Assembly: GCA_900547475.1 (NCBI GenBank) | Contig: URGW01000025.1 | Location: forward strand, 1-55,059 | From: an uncultured Clostridium sp. | Lineage (GTDB): Bacteria > Bacillota > Clostridia > Clostridiales > Clostridiaceae | Length of the DNA: 55,059 nucleotides | Direction of reading: 5' to 3' | Part shown: positions 16,848 through 26,140 of the stretch, piece after piece | How positions within the stretch are numbered: position 1 is the stretch's first letter | How the letters are laid out: each line of letters opens with the position of its first letter | Notes under the pieces: model-generated | Database searches by the model: none | What the model was told of the DNA's origin: nothing | What the model saw: the letters and a program-made list of their open reading frames with translations, nothing else | Position numbers and translations under genes: made by a program

Positions 16848-17597
16848 ATGAGAAATATAAGAATGACAATTCAATATGATGGTTCAAGATACAAGGGATG
16901 GCAAAAGCAAAATATAAAAGGAACTAGCGTATCAACTATACAAGATAAAATTGAAAAAGTATTATCTAAAATGACAGGGGAAGAGATTCAAGTAATTGGT
17001 TGTGGTAGAACTGATACTGGAGTTCATGCAGATAAGTATATAGCAAATTTTAAGACTAATAGTGAAAAAAATCTACCAGAAATATCTAAATATTTGCATG
17101 AGTTTTTACCAGAAGATATATCTGTAACATCATTAAAAGAAGTTAGTGATAGATTTCATTCAAGGTTAAATGTAATATCAAAAACTTATGTATATACTAT
17201 TGATAATAATAGATTTGCTAATGTATTTTTGAAAAAATATGCTTATCATGTTGAAGGGCAGTTAAATATAGAAAAGATGAGAGAAGCAAGTAAATATTTA
17301 ATAGGAACTCATGATTTTAAAAGCTTTAGTGGAGTAAAAGATAAATCAAAAAAATCAACAGTAAGAACAATAAATTATATAAATATTACTGAAGAAGATA
17401 ATATTATAAAAATTGAATATAACGGAAATGGATTCTTACTAAATATGGTTAGAATTTTAAGTGGAACTTTAATAAAGGTAGCAAAGGGAGAAATTGAGCC
17501 TATAAAAGTAAAGGCATTACTAGAAGAAAAAAGTAGAAGTGAACTAGCTGAAAAGGCACCAGCAAAAGGACTTTGTATGAAAGAAGTAAAATATTAA
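16848..17597 (+). CDS. truA: tRNA pseudouridine(38-40) synthase TruA
   Basis: TruA isomerises uridines 38-40 in the anticodon arm of tRNAs. The catalytic Asp56 is in GCGRTDTGVHA, the start IRMTIQYDGSRYKGWQKQ is typical, and RFHSRLNVISKTYVY, HDFKSFSG and GNGFLLNMVRILSGTLI are family landmarks. Length 249 is normal. Clostridia often carry a second truA in the ribosomal protein region; this copy stands apart, so it may be the paralogue. Confidence 0.93.
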   Translation: MRNIRMTIQYDGSRYKGWQKQNIKGTSVSTIQDKIEKVLSKMTGEEIQVIGCGRTDTGVHADKYIANFKTNSEKNLPEISKYLHEFLPEDISVTSLKEVSDRFHSRLNVISKTYVYTIDNNRFANVFLKKYAYHVEGQLNIEKMREASKYLIGTHDFKSFSGVKDKSKKSTVRTINYINITEEDNIIKIEYNGNGFLLNMVRILSGTLIKVAKGEIEPIKVKALLEEKSRSELAEKAPAKGLCMKEVKY

Positions 17598-17707
17598 AAA
17601 TTTTTTTGTTAATTAACATAAAACATATAATCTTAATATACTAATAAATATAGGGTAGTTAAATTACCTTCAGCAATATTTGTATAAATTAAGGGTGTGG
17701 AAAATAG

Positions 17708-18487
17708 ATGAATATGGATTTTCATGTCCATGGATTATTAAGTAAAAGAAAAGATTTTAATAAAGAGTTTTTTATGAATGAAATATATTTTGCAAAAAGT
17801 AGTGGGCTAAATGGAATAATTCTCTGTGAGCACTTTAATGCAAAGGATTTTCTCGTTATTTATGACTTTTTAGAAAAGAGTTTTACTTATGAAGGGGATA
17901 GATATATTATAGAAGGTATATCAGTATTTCCTGCAATGGAAGTTAGTGTTAAAAATAAAGGTCATGTAATTTTAGCTGGTGAGAGGGATAATATAATTGA
18001 TATTTATGAGCTATTAAAAGAGTTTAGAGAAAAAGATAATTTAATAGGATTAGAAGATTTATTAGATCAAGCAGATATATTTAATTTATTAAAAATTGGG
18101 GCACACCCATGTAGAAAAGGACATAAATTATGTAATCAGCCACATGACTTATTAAAGAGACTAGATGGTTTAGACTTAAATGGGAAGGATATATTTAAAA
18201 AGGGTGAAAGTATTGCTAGAGATGAATTAATAAATTTATCTCAAGAATTAGGACTTAATATTATTACAGGAAGTGATAGTCATACTCCTATACAACTTGG
18301 AGGAATATATACTAGTTTAAATAAGGAGTGTTCAACAATAAAAGAATTGAAGGATTGTATAGTAAAAGGAGACTATAAAATAGAAATAAACTCTTCACTA
18401 AACTTTAAAATATTTTCTTCTAAAATATTAAAACGTTATTTATTAAAATCTCAAACATATGATAAAAATACAGAGTTTAAAATTTAA
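17708..18487 (+). CDS. PHP domain metal-dependent phosphoesterase-like protein
   Basis: The polymerase-and-histidinol-phosphatase fold is recognisable from metal-binding segments: H6-x-H8 in MNMDFHVHG, GIILCEHFNAKDF, PAMEVSV, GAHPCRKGH and a C-terminal GSDSHTPIQLGG. Such proteins hydrolyse phosphoester bonds with two or three metal ions; the substrate is unknown. AAGGGTGTGG precedes the ATG. 259 residues. It is distinct from the YcdX-like PHP gene near 37.5 kb, with little visible similarity beyond the motifs. Confidence 0.8.
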   Translation: MNMDFHVHGLLSKRKDFNKEFFMNEIYFAKSSGLNGIILCEHFNAKDFLVIYDFLEKSFTYEGDRYIIEGISVFPAMEVSVKNKGHVILAGERDNIIDIYELLKEFREKDNLIGLEDLLDQADIFNLLKIGAHPCRKGHKLCNQPHDLLKRLDGLDLNGKDIFKKGESIARDELINLSQELGLNIITGSDSHTPIQLGGIYTSLNKECSTIKELKDCIVKGDYKIEINSSLNFKIFSSKILKRYLLKSQTYDKNTEFKI

Positions 18488-18498
18488 ATTATACATTT

Positions 18499-18532
18499 AA
18501 ATTTGGAGCTATCTTTTTGAAGCTCCAAATTT
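18499..18532 (+). terminator. Intrinsic terminator of the PHP gene
   Basis: AAATTTGGAGCT (18499-18510) pairs perfectly with AGCTCCAAATTT (18521-18532) across a 10-nt loop. Confidence 0.8.
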
Positions 18533-18618
18533 TAATTTGATTAATTAATATTTGAAAGTTAACAATATTAATTTATGGAAACAATAATAATAAAGTATTT
18601 TAGATAAGGAAGATAAAA

Positions 18619-19497
18619 ATGGAGAACATAGAAGAAGTATTTAATGAAATATTAATGTATGATGTTCAAGAAGCATTGAAATATAGCAATGATGGATTTA
18701 AAAAAAGTGGAAATCCAGAATATTTATTATATACAGCTCATTGCTATTTAGTTCAAGGTTTTTTTGAAGATGCAATTGCAGCTGTAGACTTAGCTTTTGA
18801 GTTAGGTTGTGACTATATTGTATATGGATATAACATAAAGGGAGAAGCACTACTTAGTTTAGGTCTTTATATAGAAAGTAGAAGATGTTTTGAAAGGGTG
18901 CTAAAAGAGGAAGAGGAGCATTATTTAGCAAATAATTTTTTAATTGAACTAGATATAAGAGAAGGATTGTATGAAGATGCTATAAATAGATGTGTTGATT
19001 ATATGGAAACCTATGAATGTGATAATAAGATATTATCTGATTTAAAATGTATTATTGGATGGACATATTTAGTAGATTTAAATAACCCAGAAATTGCTAG
19101 AGGAGCATTTATGGAATCTATAGAAGCAAATAAGGAATGCTCAAGATCTTATACTGGTTTAGGAGTATATGAAGCTAATCATAAAAGGTTTAATGAAGCA
19201 ATCGAGTATTTCAATAAGGCAATAGAGATAAATGAACATGATGGAGAAAATTATTTTGGAATAGCAATTTGTAATAAGGAACTTAATAATTTTGATGTAA
19301 TAGAAGAATATTTAGTCAAAGCAAATTCCTTGGAACCAGAAGATAATAGGATAATAGAAGAGTATGCTTTTGAGTTAGTGAGACAGGGGAGAAATAAAGA
19401 TGCAATTGAATATTTTAAAGAGCTTTTAAGAGACAATCCTAATAATACAGAAATTAACAACTTAATTTTAGAATTAGAAAAAAATAATGAATTTTAA
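18619..19497 (+). CDS. Tetratricopeptide repeat protein
   Basis: A soluble acidic protein of 292 residues built of helix-turn-helix repeats of about 34 residues with the TPR pattern. The clearest are SYTGLGVYEANHKRFNEAIEYF then NKAIEIN, NYFGIAICNKELNNF, and the last, RNKDAIEYFKELL then RDNPNN. TPR proteins are scaffolds for protein binding; the partner is unknown. AAGGAAG precedes the ATG. It is flanked by terminators and thus expressed alone. Confidence 0.85.
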   Translation: MENIEEVFNEILMYDVQEALKYSNDGFKKSGNPEYLLYTAHCYLVQGFFEDAIAAVDLAFELGCDYIVYGYNIKGEALLSLGLYIESRRCFERVLKEEEEHYLANNFLIELDIREGLYEDAINRCVDYMETYECDNKILSDLKCIIGWTYLVDLNNPEIARGAFMESIEANKECSRSYTGLGVYEANHKRFNEAIEYFNKAIEINEHDGENYFGIAICNKELNNFDVIEEYLVKANSLEPEDNRIIEEYAFELVRQGRNKDAIEYFKELLRDNPNNTEINNLILELEKNNEF

Positions 19498-19511
19498 TGT
19501 ACATAATAAAG

Positions 19512-19543
19512 GGCAAATAGATTAGAAGTTTAATCTATTTGCC
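19512..19543. terminator. Bidirectional terminator between the TPR and DUF1540 genes
   Basis: GGCAAATAGATTA (19512-19524) pairs perfectly with TAATCTATTTGCC (19531-19543) across GAAGTT, with A-rich sequence before and after, between two convergent genes. Confidence 0.75.
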
Positions 19544-19550
19544 ATAAAAT

Positions 19551-19862
19551 TTATTTTTCAAAACTTTCGCAACAAGTTTCAGTGTATATATTAGCGCGAG
19601 ATCCTGATACATTTATGGATGAAAGAGTGCAATTACAGTTTTCATTATGTATACATTCTGTTGCTTTACATACTAAACAATCACAACAACCGGCGCTATT
19701 AGTGTTATTTGTTAAATCGCTATAGTGTCTTTTATCTAAAAATGATCCACAACAAGTATCGTTATCAGTAGATGATGAACTAGCTATATCAACACGATTA
19801 GAATAACATACACCAGATTTATTATGAGAACAACCATTTACGTCACAATTAATTTTTTGCAT
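19551..19862 (-). CDS. Cysteine-rich DUF1540 protein with two repeats
   Basis: The 103-residue protein contains two copies of the DUF1540 pattern: CDVNGCSHNKSGVC ... TCCGSF and CLVCKATECIHNENCNC ... TCCESF. With about 17 cysteines it probably binds metal, but the function of DUF1540 is unknown. It lies directly downstream of the reverse rubrerythrin gene on the same strand (33-nt gap), which suggests a shared transcript and a link to oxidative stress or metal handling. GAAAGGGG precedes the ATG. Confidence 0.85.
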   Translation of the reverse strand: MQKINCDVNGCSHNKSGVCYSNRVDIASSSSTDNDTCCGSFLDKRHYSDLTNNTNSAGCCDCLVCKATECIHNENCNCTLSSINVSGSRANIYTETCCESFEK

Positions 19863-19895
19863 TTATAAATCCCCTTTCGATAATAAACTTAGTAA

Positions 19896-20438
19896 CTAAC
19901 TAAAATACCTGTCTAATAATCCTTTAAATGCTCTTCCATGTCTTGCTTCATCTTTACACATTTCATGAACTGTATCATGAATAGCATCTAAATTATGTTG
20001 TTTAGCTAATGTTGCAAGTTTTTTCTTTCCATCACATGCACCAAATTCAGCCTCAATTCTGGCTTCAAGATTTGCTTTACTACTTGCAGTAACTACTTCA
20101 CCTAAAATTTCAGCAAATTTGCTAGCATGATCAGCCTCTTCATATGCAATTCTTTTATATGCTTCTGCTATCTCAGGATAGCCTTCACGATCAGCTACTC
20201 GGGACATAGCTAAGTACATACCAACTTCAGTACACTCACCATTAAAGTTAGCTCTTAAACCTTCAATAATTTCTGGGTCTATGTCTTCGCATATACCAAC
20301 TCTATGTTCATCAGCCCATTTTAACTCTCCACTCATTTCTTCAAATTTGTTAGCAGGTGCTTTACATATTGGACAAACTTCTGGAGGAGTATTTCCTTCA
20401 TGAACATAGCCACATACCGTACAAATAAATTTCTTCAA
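19896..20438 (-). CDS. Reverse rubrerythrin (NADH-linked peroxide reductase component)
   Basis: Rubrerythrins reduce hydrogen peroxide and protect anaerobes from oxygen. Here the rubredoxin-type iron site comes first (C6-x2-C9 and C22-x2-C25 in ICTVCGYVHEG and VCPICKAP), followed by the ferritin-like di-iron domain with EYxx-type helices, YEEADHASKFAEIL and CKDEARHGRAFKGLL. This order is the reverse of classical rubrerythrin and matches the clostridial revRbr type. 180 residues is normal. AAGGAGG lies ahead of the ATG on the minus strand. It heads a unit with the DUF1540 gene. Confidence 0.92.
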   Translation of the reverse strand: MKKFICTVCGYVHEGNTPPEVCPICKAPANKFEEMSGELKWADEHRVGICEDIDPEIIEGLRANFNGECTEVGMYLAMSRVADREGYPEIAEAYKRIAYEEADHASKFAEILGEVVTASSKANLEARIEAEFGACDGKKKLATLAKQHNLDAIHDTVHEMCKDEARHGRAFKGLLDRYFS

Positions 20439-20599
20439 TTTAAAAAACCTCCTTTATATTACATTCCAAATAAACATCTATATTATTATTTCTCTTTTAA
20501 GAATTAATATGCATTTGTAAAATATAGAAATTTTAGTTGACTTTTTGATTAAAAATATATAAGATTGTAGGATATACTAATAAACAAGAGGAGAAGAAA

Positions 20600-21244
20600 A
20601 TGGCAAAGGATAATAGCGGAAGTGAAAATTTTCACTATAATAATATAGAAAAAAAAGATAAAAACTTTATGTATAAGAATTTTAAAAGAAGTAATTGCTA
20701 TAATTGCAACTTTTCACATTCAAACTTTAATTTTGCAACTTTTAGAGGGGCACATTTTAAAACTTGTAGTTTTATGAATGGAACTTTTGAGGGAACAGAA
20801 TTTATAGGAACTAATTTAAAAAATAGTAAGTTTAAAAATGCAAAATTTAAAAATGCTATCTTTGAAGGTGCAAATTTAGATGGGACTGATTTTAAAGATG
20901 CAAAATTTGAAAACACTATATTTTTAGCATGTAAATTAGAAAAAACAAAGAATTTTAGTAGAGAACTTCAAGGTATAAGAATATTTGAAGGAATGCCGGA
21001 AATAAATATAAGCTCAGAATTAGAAAAAGCATTAAATAGTTTAATGGAAAATAAGTATGTTAAGGCTTCTAGAATTTTTGATACAAAGGAAGGTAATATT
21101 AATACTTTAACATTAATGATACTTAAAGAAAACTTCAATGAAGAAGAATTAATTAAAGGCTTCAAGGAAATAAAATCACAAATAGACAGAGACTTTTATA
21201 CTATAAGTTATATTATAAGACTTATTAATAAAGTAATAGCATAG
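20600..21244 (+). CDS. Pentapeptide repeat protein
   Basis: Residues 34-115 contain more than a dozen consecutive five-residue repeats of the type (A/N)(F/L)xxx, such as SNFNFATFRGAHFKTCSF, EFIGTNLKNSKFKNAKFKN and ANLDGTDFKDAKFENTIF, which fold as a right-handed four-sided beta helix. The C-terminal 90 residues are predicted helical and unrelated to the repeats. Functions in the family range from DNA mimicry (gyrase protection) to unknown scaffolds; none can be assigned. AGAGGAGAAG precedes the ATG. Confidence 0.85.
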   Translation: MAKDNSGSENFHYNNIEKKDKNFMYKNFKRSNCYNCNFSHSNFNFATFRGAHFKTCSFMNGTFEGTEFIGTNLKNSKFKNAKFKNAIFEGANLDGTDFKDAKFENTIFLACKLEKTKNFSRELQGIRIFEGMPEINISSELEKALNSLMENKYVKASRIFDTKEGNINTLTLMILKENFNEEELIKGFKEIKSQIDRDFYTISYIIRLINKVIA

Positions 21245-21248
21245 AGCA

Positions 21249-21295
21249 AAAAAATATGCTCCTCAGTTAAAATATAATGAGGGGCATATTTTTTT
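21249..21295. terminator. Bidirectional terminator between the pentapeptide gene and ytaF
   Basis: AAAAAATATGCTCCTCA (21249-21265) pairs with TGAGGGGCATATTTTTT (21278-21294, one G-U), with A- and T-runs on its two sides. It overlaps the 3' end of ytaF. Confidence 0.85.
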
Positions 21296-21929
21296 ATAGT
21301 AACTGAAATATTCCCATGGATATAATTATTATAGCTGATATTAAGCTAGAATATTTACCAAAAATTTTAGATAAAAAGCTATTACCTATTTTTAAGCCTA
21401 AAATCAATATTAGTATACTGAATATAAATGTAAAAATTGTAGTTAGAGGAATGCTTATTCCTGACATGCTTGCACCAAGGCCCAAAGCAAAGTTGTTTAT
21501 GCTAAGTGCAAGTGCTAGTGAAATAGCCTCTTTAGCTTCAATATTACCAGAGCCATCTGTATCGGCAGTTTTATTGTTAATTAATATATCATCGTAATGT
21601 AATGACTCAATAATATCTTTATTTTCCTTTTGGATATTTATTTTATTTTTCTTTAAATTGATTTCTTCTTTAAAGAAATCAAGTATCATAAATAAACCAA
21701 CAATAATTAAAAGTATTACACCAATATAGTTACAAATATATACAGGAATAAATTTATTTAAAATGGAACCTAAGATCATTGAGAGGAAGGTTCCTAAGGT
21801 AACAATTAATGCAATTACTATATTAATAGAAAATTTAATTCTTATTTTCTTAATTCCATAAGCAATTCCTATTATTAAGCTGTCTAAACTTGCAGAAAAT
21901 GCTAATAAAATAGAAGCAATGATATGCAT
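21294..21929 (-). CDS. ytaF: Sporulation membrane protein YtaF (MntP-like fold)
   Basis: YtaF is a multispan membrane protein expressed in sporulation and related to the MntP manganese exporter. Six hydrophobic helices are visible; the first, IIASILLAFSASLDSLIIGIAYG, carries the family's ASxD motif. The central loop contains an EF-hand-like acidic stretch ADTDGSGNIEAKEA, common in clostridial YtaF. AAGGAGAGG lies before the ATG at 21929 (211 residues), so the longer reading from 21971 is rejected. The transported ion, if any, is unknown. Confidence 0.85.
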   Translation of the reverse strand: MHIIASILLAFSASLDSLIIGIAYGIKKIRIKFSINIVIALIVTLGTFLSMILGSILNKFIPVYICNYIGVILLIIVGLFMILDFFKEEINLKKNKINIQKENKDIIESLHYDDILINNKTADTDGSGNIEAKEAISLALALSINNFALGLGASMSGISIPLTTIFTFIFSILILILGLKIGNSFLSKIFGKYSSLISAIIIISMGIFQLL

Positions 21930-22074
21930 ATACCTCTCCTTATATATTATTATACTAATTATTATATTCAAACCTAAAAACTTCGTTCCTTAGACAAAAA
22001 ATGATAATTAATGAGAAAGAAATATGTAAATTTAAAATAATATATGAATAAAGATTTAAAAAATATTATATTTC

Positions 22075-22103
22075 TTGTAGGGTGAAATTAAGTATTGTAT
22101 ACT
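22075..22103 (+). promoter_or_regulatory. Candidate promoter of the ABC exporter operon
   Basis: TTGTAG (22075-22080), 17 nt, TATACT (22098-22103), 37 nt upstream of the first gene. No palindromic operator was noticed beside it. Confidence 0.5.
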
Positions 22104-22140
22104 GATGACATATATGTAGGAATAGTGGAGGCGAAACTAG

Positions 22141-22845
22141 TTGAAAAAGTATATAGAATTTAAGGATGTTAGAAAAAAGTATAAAATGGGAGAAGTAGAA
22201 ATTGATGCTTTAGGTGGAGTTGATTTTTCAGTAGATAAAGGAGAATTTGTTATAATTGCAGGAGCTAGTGGTGCAGGGAAAAGTACTATTTTAAATATTT
22301 TAGGGGGAATGGATACAGTATCATCAGGTAAGGTTATAGTAGATAATAATGAGATTAGTAAGTATTCTCAAAAGGATTTAATAACATATAGAAGATATGA
22401 TATAGGATTTGTATTTCAATTTTATAATTTAGTTCAAAATCTTACTGCAAGAGAAAATGTAGAATTAGCCACTCAAATTTCAAAGAATCCATTAAATATT
22501 GATAATGTTTTAGATTCAGTTGGATTAAGAGATAGAAAAAATAATTTTCCATCACAGCTATCAGGTGGAGAGCAACAAAGGGTGGCCATAGCAAGAGCAA
22601 TAGCTAAAAATCCTAAATTATTACTTTGCGATGAACCTACTGGGGCATTAGATTATAATACTGGTAAAGCTATATTAAAGTTACTTCAAGATACTTGTAG
22701 GAAAGAAGGAGTTACAGTAATAATAATTACACATAACTTAGCTTTAACTCCTATGGGAGATAAAGTTATTGAGGTTAAGAATGGTAAGATTCAAAAAATT
22801 ACTATAAATGAAAATCCAGTTCCTGTGGAAAGGATTGAATGGTAA
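22141..22845 (+). CDS. ABC transporter ATP-binding protein (MacB/LolD type)
   Basis: The ATPase of a MacB/FtsX-type transporter. Walker A GASGAGKST is near residue 40, the Q-loop in FVFQFYNLVQNLTA, the signature LSGGEQQRVAIARAI and Walker B LLLCDEPTGALD, followed by IIITHN with the switch His. The DEPTGALD wording is typical of MacB/LolD ATPases, which power mechanotransmission rather than classic substrate channels. The start is TTG with GGAGG upstream. The stop overlaps the beginning of the permease gene region. Confidence 0.9.
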   Translation: MKKYIEFKDVRKKYKMGEVEIDALGGVDFSVDKGEFVIIAGASGAGKSTILNILGGMDTVSSGKVIVDNNEISKYSQKDLITYRRYDIGFVFQFYNLVQNLTARENVELATQISKNPLNIDNVLDSVGLRDRKNNFPSQLSGGEQQRVAIARAIAKNPKLLLCDEPTGALDYNTGKAILKLLQDTCRKEGVTVIIITHNLALTPMGDKVIEVKNGKIQKITINENPVPVERIEW

Positions 22846-22847
22846 TT

Positions 22848-25800
22848 ATGAAAAATGCATTATGGAAAGATATATTTAGAGATATAAGGAAATCTAAAGG
22901 AAGATTCATTTCAATTGCATCAATTATTGCTTTAGGGGTAATGTTATTTGCAGGGGTAAAAATTGCACCTATAGATATGAAGGCTACAGCAGATAAGTAC
23001 TATGATGATTATAATTTAATGGATTTGCGAGTAATATCAACTTTAGGATTAACTGATGAAGATGTAAAGGATATAAAAAACATAGATGGTGTTTTAGGTG
23101 TTGAACCATCAAAAACTTTAGATGTTATATCAAAAATAGATTCAGATGAGTTTGTAATTAGAGTTCATAGTTTACCTAATAATAATTTAAATGATGGTAA
23201 TGAAGATTATATAAATAGATTAAATTTAATTGAAGGACATTTACCTACTAAAGACGGTGATTGTGTTATTGCTAGAGAAAACTTTGGAAGTCTAAATTTG
23301 AAAATAGGAGATAAACTCAACTTAAATTCTGGTGATGATAGTGACATTAAAGATAACCTTACAACTAATGAATATGAAGTTGTAGGTATAGTAGAAACTC
23401 CTTATTATTTAAGTGATCAAATTGGAAATAGTAGTATTGGAAATGGTACTGTAAAAACATATATGTTTATAAATGAATTTGATTTTAAAAGTGAAGTATA
23501 TACAGATATTTATGTTACCGTTAAGGATACTAAAGCTTTAAATTCATATGATGAGACATATTTTGAAGTAACAGATAAGGTTAAGGAATCTATAGAAAAT
23601 ATTTCTAATGTAATAATAGATAGAAGATATAATGAAGTGATAAATGAAGCTAATGAAGAATTAAATAAAGGCAAAGATGAATATGAAGCTAAAAAGAGTG
23701 AAGTTGAGGAAAAATTAGAAAAAGCCCAGAATGAAATAGATAACTCAAGAAAGACATTGACTGAAGGGGAAGATGAACTTAATAGTAAGAAGAATGAGTT
23801 AGAAAATTCATTGAAGATTGGACAAGAGGATATTTTAAAAGCAGAGCAGGAATTAAATGAAAAGGAATCAGAGATTAATGAAGGAATAAATAAATTTTAT
23901 GAGGCAAAAGAAAGCATAGAACAGGAGTTTATTAAAGCTGAAAACTCTATCAATGATTCAGAAGTTTATTTAGAAGGTTTACTAAGTCAGAAGTCTTCAC
24001 TAGAGGATATGTTAAAAGATGAGAGTCTAAGTGATGAAGAAAAAGTTTCTATTGAAGTAAAAATAAATTCATTAGATGTCATAATAAAAGAAGCTAATGA
24101 TAAAGTTAATGTAGCAAAATCAGAGCTTCAAAGCAAGAAAGATGAATTATTAGCAAAAGAGAATGATTTAAACTTAGCTAAGATACAAATAGAAGAAGGT
24201 AGAAATAAAGTTAATCAATCAAAGGTTGACTTAGAAGAAGCTAAAAAGCAAGGATATTCTCAAATAGAAAATGCAAAAGCAGAAATAGAAAATGGAAAAG
24301 TAAAGTTAGCTGAGGGAGAAAAAGAGCTAGAGGAAAATAAGAAAAAAGCGGAAGAGGAGCTTTCTAAAGCAAGGGAAGAGTTAGAAGAAGCAGAAGAGAA
24401 AATATCACAAATAGAAAATCCAGATTTTTATGTTTTAGATAGAAAATCACATTATTCTTATGTAGATTATGAAAATAGTGCAAATAGTATTGATAAATTA
24501 TCAAATGTATTTCCAGTATTTTTCTTTGTAGTAGCAGCACTAGTATGTTTAACAACAATGACTAGAATGGTAGATGAGCAAAGAGTAAATATAGGAACAT
24601 TAAAAGCTTTAGGATATGATAAAGGAAGTATTGCTAAAAAGTTTATTGTTTATGCATTGTTTGCAAGTTTAATTGGATGTATAGTAGGAATAGCTTTAGG
24701 TTTTACTGCTTTACCATTAGTGATTTTTGATGCATATAAGATATTATATATATTACCTAAAATGACATATGTAGTTCACGTGCCCTTAGCGATAATGATT
24801 TTTGCTGTAGCTATAGGAGTAACTACATTATCAACATATGCAGCATGTAGAATTGAACTTATAGAAGTTCCATCAATGTTAATGAGACCTAAGGCACCAA
24901 AAGAGGGGAAAAGAATTTTATTAGAAAAAATTCCTTTTATTTGGAATAGATTTAATTTTATTGGTAAAGTAACAGTAAGAAATATTTTTAGATATAAAAA
25001 GAGATTTTTAATGACTGTAATTGGAATTTCAGGAAGTACAGCATTATTAGTTACTGGTTTTGGTATTAAGGATTCTATAAAAACTATTGTAAGTAAACAA
25101 TATGGAGAATTAACACAATATGATGTTTCAATAAATTTAAATGAAACTATAAATAGTGATGAAAAAAATAGTTTAGAAGAATATCTAAAGCAAGATTTAA
25201 AGGTAAATGATTTTATTTTTATAAGAACTGAAAGTGGAGAAGCATTAGCAAATGAAATAAGTAAAAATGTTAATATTATAGTTAGCGATGAGAATGAAAA
25301 ATTTGATGAATTTGAACATTTACAAGATAGAAAGAGTAAAGAAATAATTATTTTACCTAAGGATGGAATAGCAATAAGTGAAAAGTTAGCTAAATTATTA
25401 GATGTTAAAGTTGGAGATGAAATAGAGCTTATAAATAATAATGATAATAAATCACGAGCTAAAATTGGAGCAATAGTAGAACATTATATTAATCATTATG
25501 TTTATATTGATGCTGATTATTACAAAGAGATATTTAATAAGACTCCAGAAGAAAACAGCATATTTATTAAAATAAATAATGAAGATTCTATAAATGAGAT
25601 ATCTAATAATTTAATAAATATAAATGGAGTTTCTGGAGTAGTAAGTAATAGTAGTATAAAAGATAATTTTGATAATACAATTAAATCTTTAGATTTAGTA
25701 GTCTTAGTTATGATATTTTGTGCAGGAGCATTATCATTTATAGTATTATATAATTTAACTAATGTTAATATTTCTGAACGTATAAGAGAGATAGCTACAA

Positions 25801-26090
25801 TTAAAGTTTTAGGATTCTATGATAAGGAAGTTTCAGCATATATATTTAGAGAAAATATATTATTAACTGTTATTGGAGCAATAGGAGGATTATTCTTAGG
25901 TATAGCTTTCCATAAATTTATAATGGTAACAGTTGAAATGGATTATGTGATGTTTGGTAGAAATATAGATGTTAAGAGTTTTATTATGGCAGCTATTTTA
26001 ACAATTATTTTCTCATTGTTAGTAAACTGCGCTATGTATTATAAGTTAAAGAAAGTTGAAATGGTTGAATCTTTAAAATCAGTAGATTAA
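22848..26090 (+). CDS. FtsX/MacB-like ABC permease with long extracytoplasmic coiled coil
   Basis: A 1080-residue permease. One membrane helix lies near residues 20-40, followed by an external MacB-type domain, then a Glu/Lys-rich coiled coil (about residues 255-510) with heptad-like NEELNKGKDEYEAKK and EIENGKVKLAEGEKELEE segments. An FtsX domain follows with three helices (540-660), then a fourth helix and a second external domain, and a second FtsX domain (about 960-1080). The MVIMKN frame opens at 22839, overlapping the ATPase stop; the ATG at 22848 is about as likely and begins at the conserved MKNALWKDIFRDIRKSK. Such exporters handle antimicrobial peptides, lipids or envelope stress; the substrate here is unknown. 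Confidence 0.88.
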   Translation: MKNALWKDIFRDIRKSKGRFISIASIIALGVMLFAGVKIAPIDMKATADKYYDDYNLMDLRVISTLGLTDEDVKDIKNIDGVLGVEPSKTLDVISKIDSDEFVIRVHSLPNNNLNDGNEDYINRLNLIEGHLPTKDGDCVIARENFGSLNLKIGDKLNLNSGDDSDIKDNLTTNEYEVVGIVETPYYLSDQIGNSSIGNGTVKTYMFINEFDFKSEVYTDIYVTVKDTKALNSYDETYFEVTDKVKESIENISNVIIDRRYNEVINEANEELNKGKDEYEAKKSEVEEKLEKAQNEIDNSRKTLTEGEDELNSKKNELENSLKIGQEDILKAEQELNEKESEINEGINKFYEAKESIEQEFIKAENSINDSEVYLEGLLSQKSSLEDMLKDESLSDEEKVSIEVKINSLDVIIKEANDKVNVAKSELQSKKDELLAKENDLNLAKIQIEEGRNKVNQSKVDLEEAKKQGYSQIENAKAEIENGKVKLAEGEKELEENKKKAEEELSKAREELEEAEEKISQIENPDFYVLDRKSHYSYVDYENSANSIDKLSNVFPVFFFVVAALVCLTTMTRMVDEQRVNIGTLKALGYDKGSIAKKFIVYALFASLIGCIVGIALGFTALPLVIFDAYKILYILPKMTYVVHVPLAIMIFAVAIGVTTLSTYAACRIELIEVPSMLMRPKAPKEGKRILLEKIPFIWNRFNFIGKVTVRNIFRYKKRFLMTVIGISGSTALLVTGFGIKDSIKTIVSKQYGELTQYDVSINLNETINSDEKNSLEEYLKQDLKVNDFIFIRTESGEALANEISKNVNIIVSDENEKFDEFEHLQDRKSKEIIILPKDGIAISEKLAKLLDVKVGDEIELINNNDNKSRAKIGAIVEHYINHYVYIDADYYKEIFNKTPEENSIFIKINNEDSINEISNNLININGVSGVVSNSSIKDNFDNTIKSLDLVVLVMIFCAGALSFIVLYNLTNVNISERIREIATIKVLGFYDKEVSAYIFRENILLTVIGAIGGLFLGIAFHKFIMVTVEMDYVMFGRNIDVKSFIMAAILTIIFSLLVNCAMYYKLKKVEMVESLKSVD

Positions 26091-26103
26091 CCTAAATATT
26101 ATA

Positions 26104-26139
26104 AAAAAGTAACAGTAAATATTTAAACTGTTACTTTTT
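26104..26139. terminator. Bidirectional terminator between the ABC permease and AraC genes
   Basis: AAAAAGTAACAGT (26104-26116) pairs perfectly with ACTGTTACTTTTT (26127-26139) across 10 nt, between convergent genes. Confidence 0.85.
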
Positions 26140-26140
26140 G

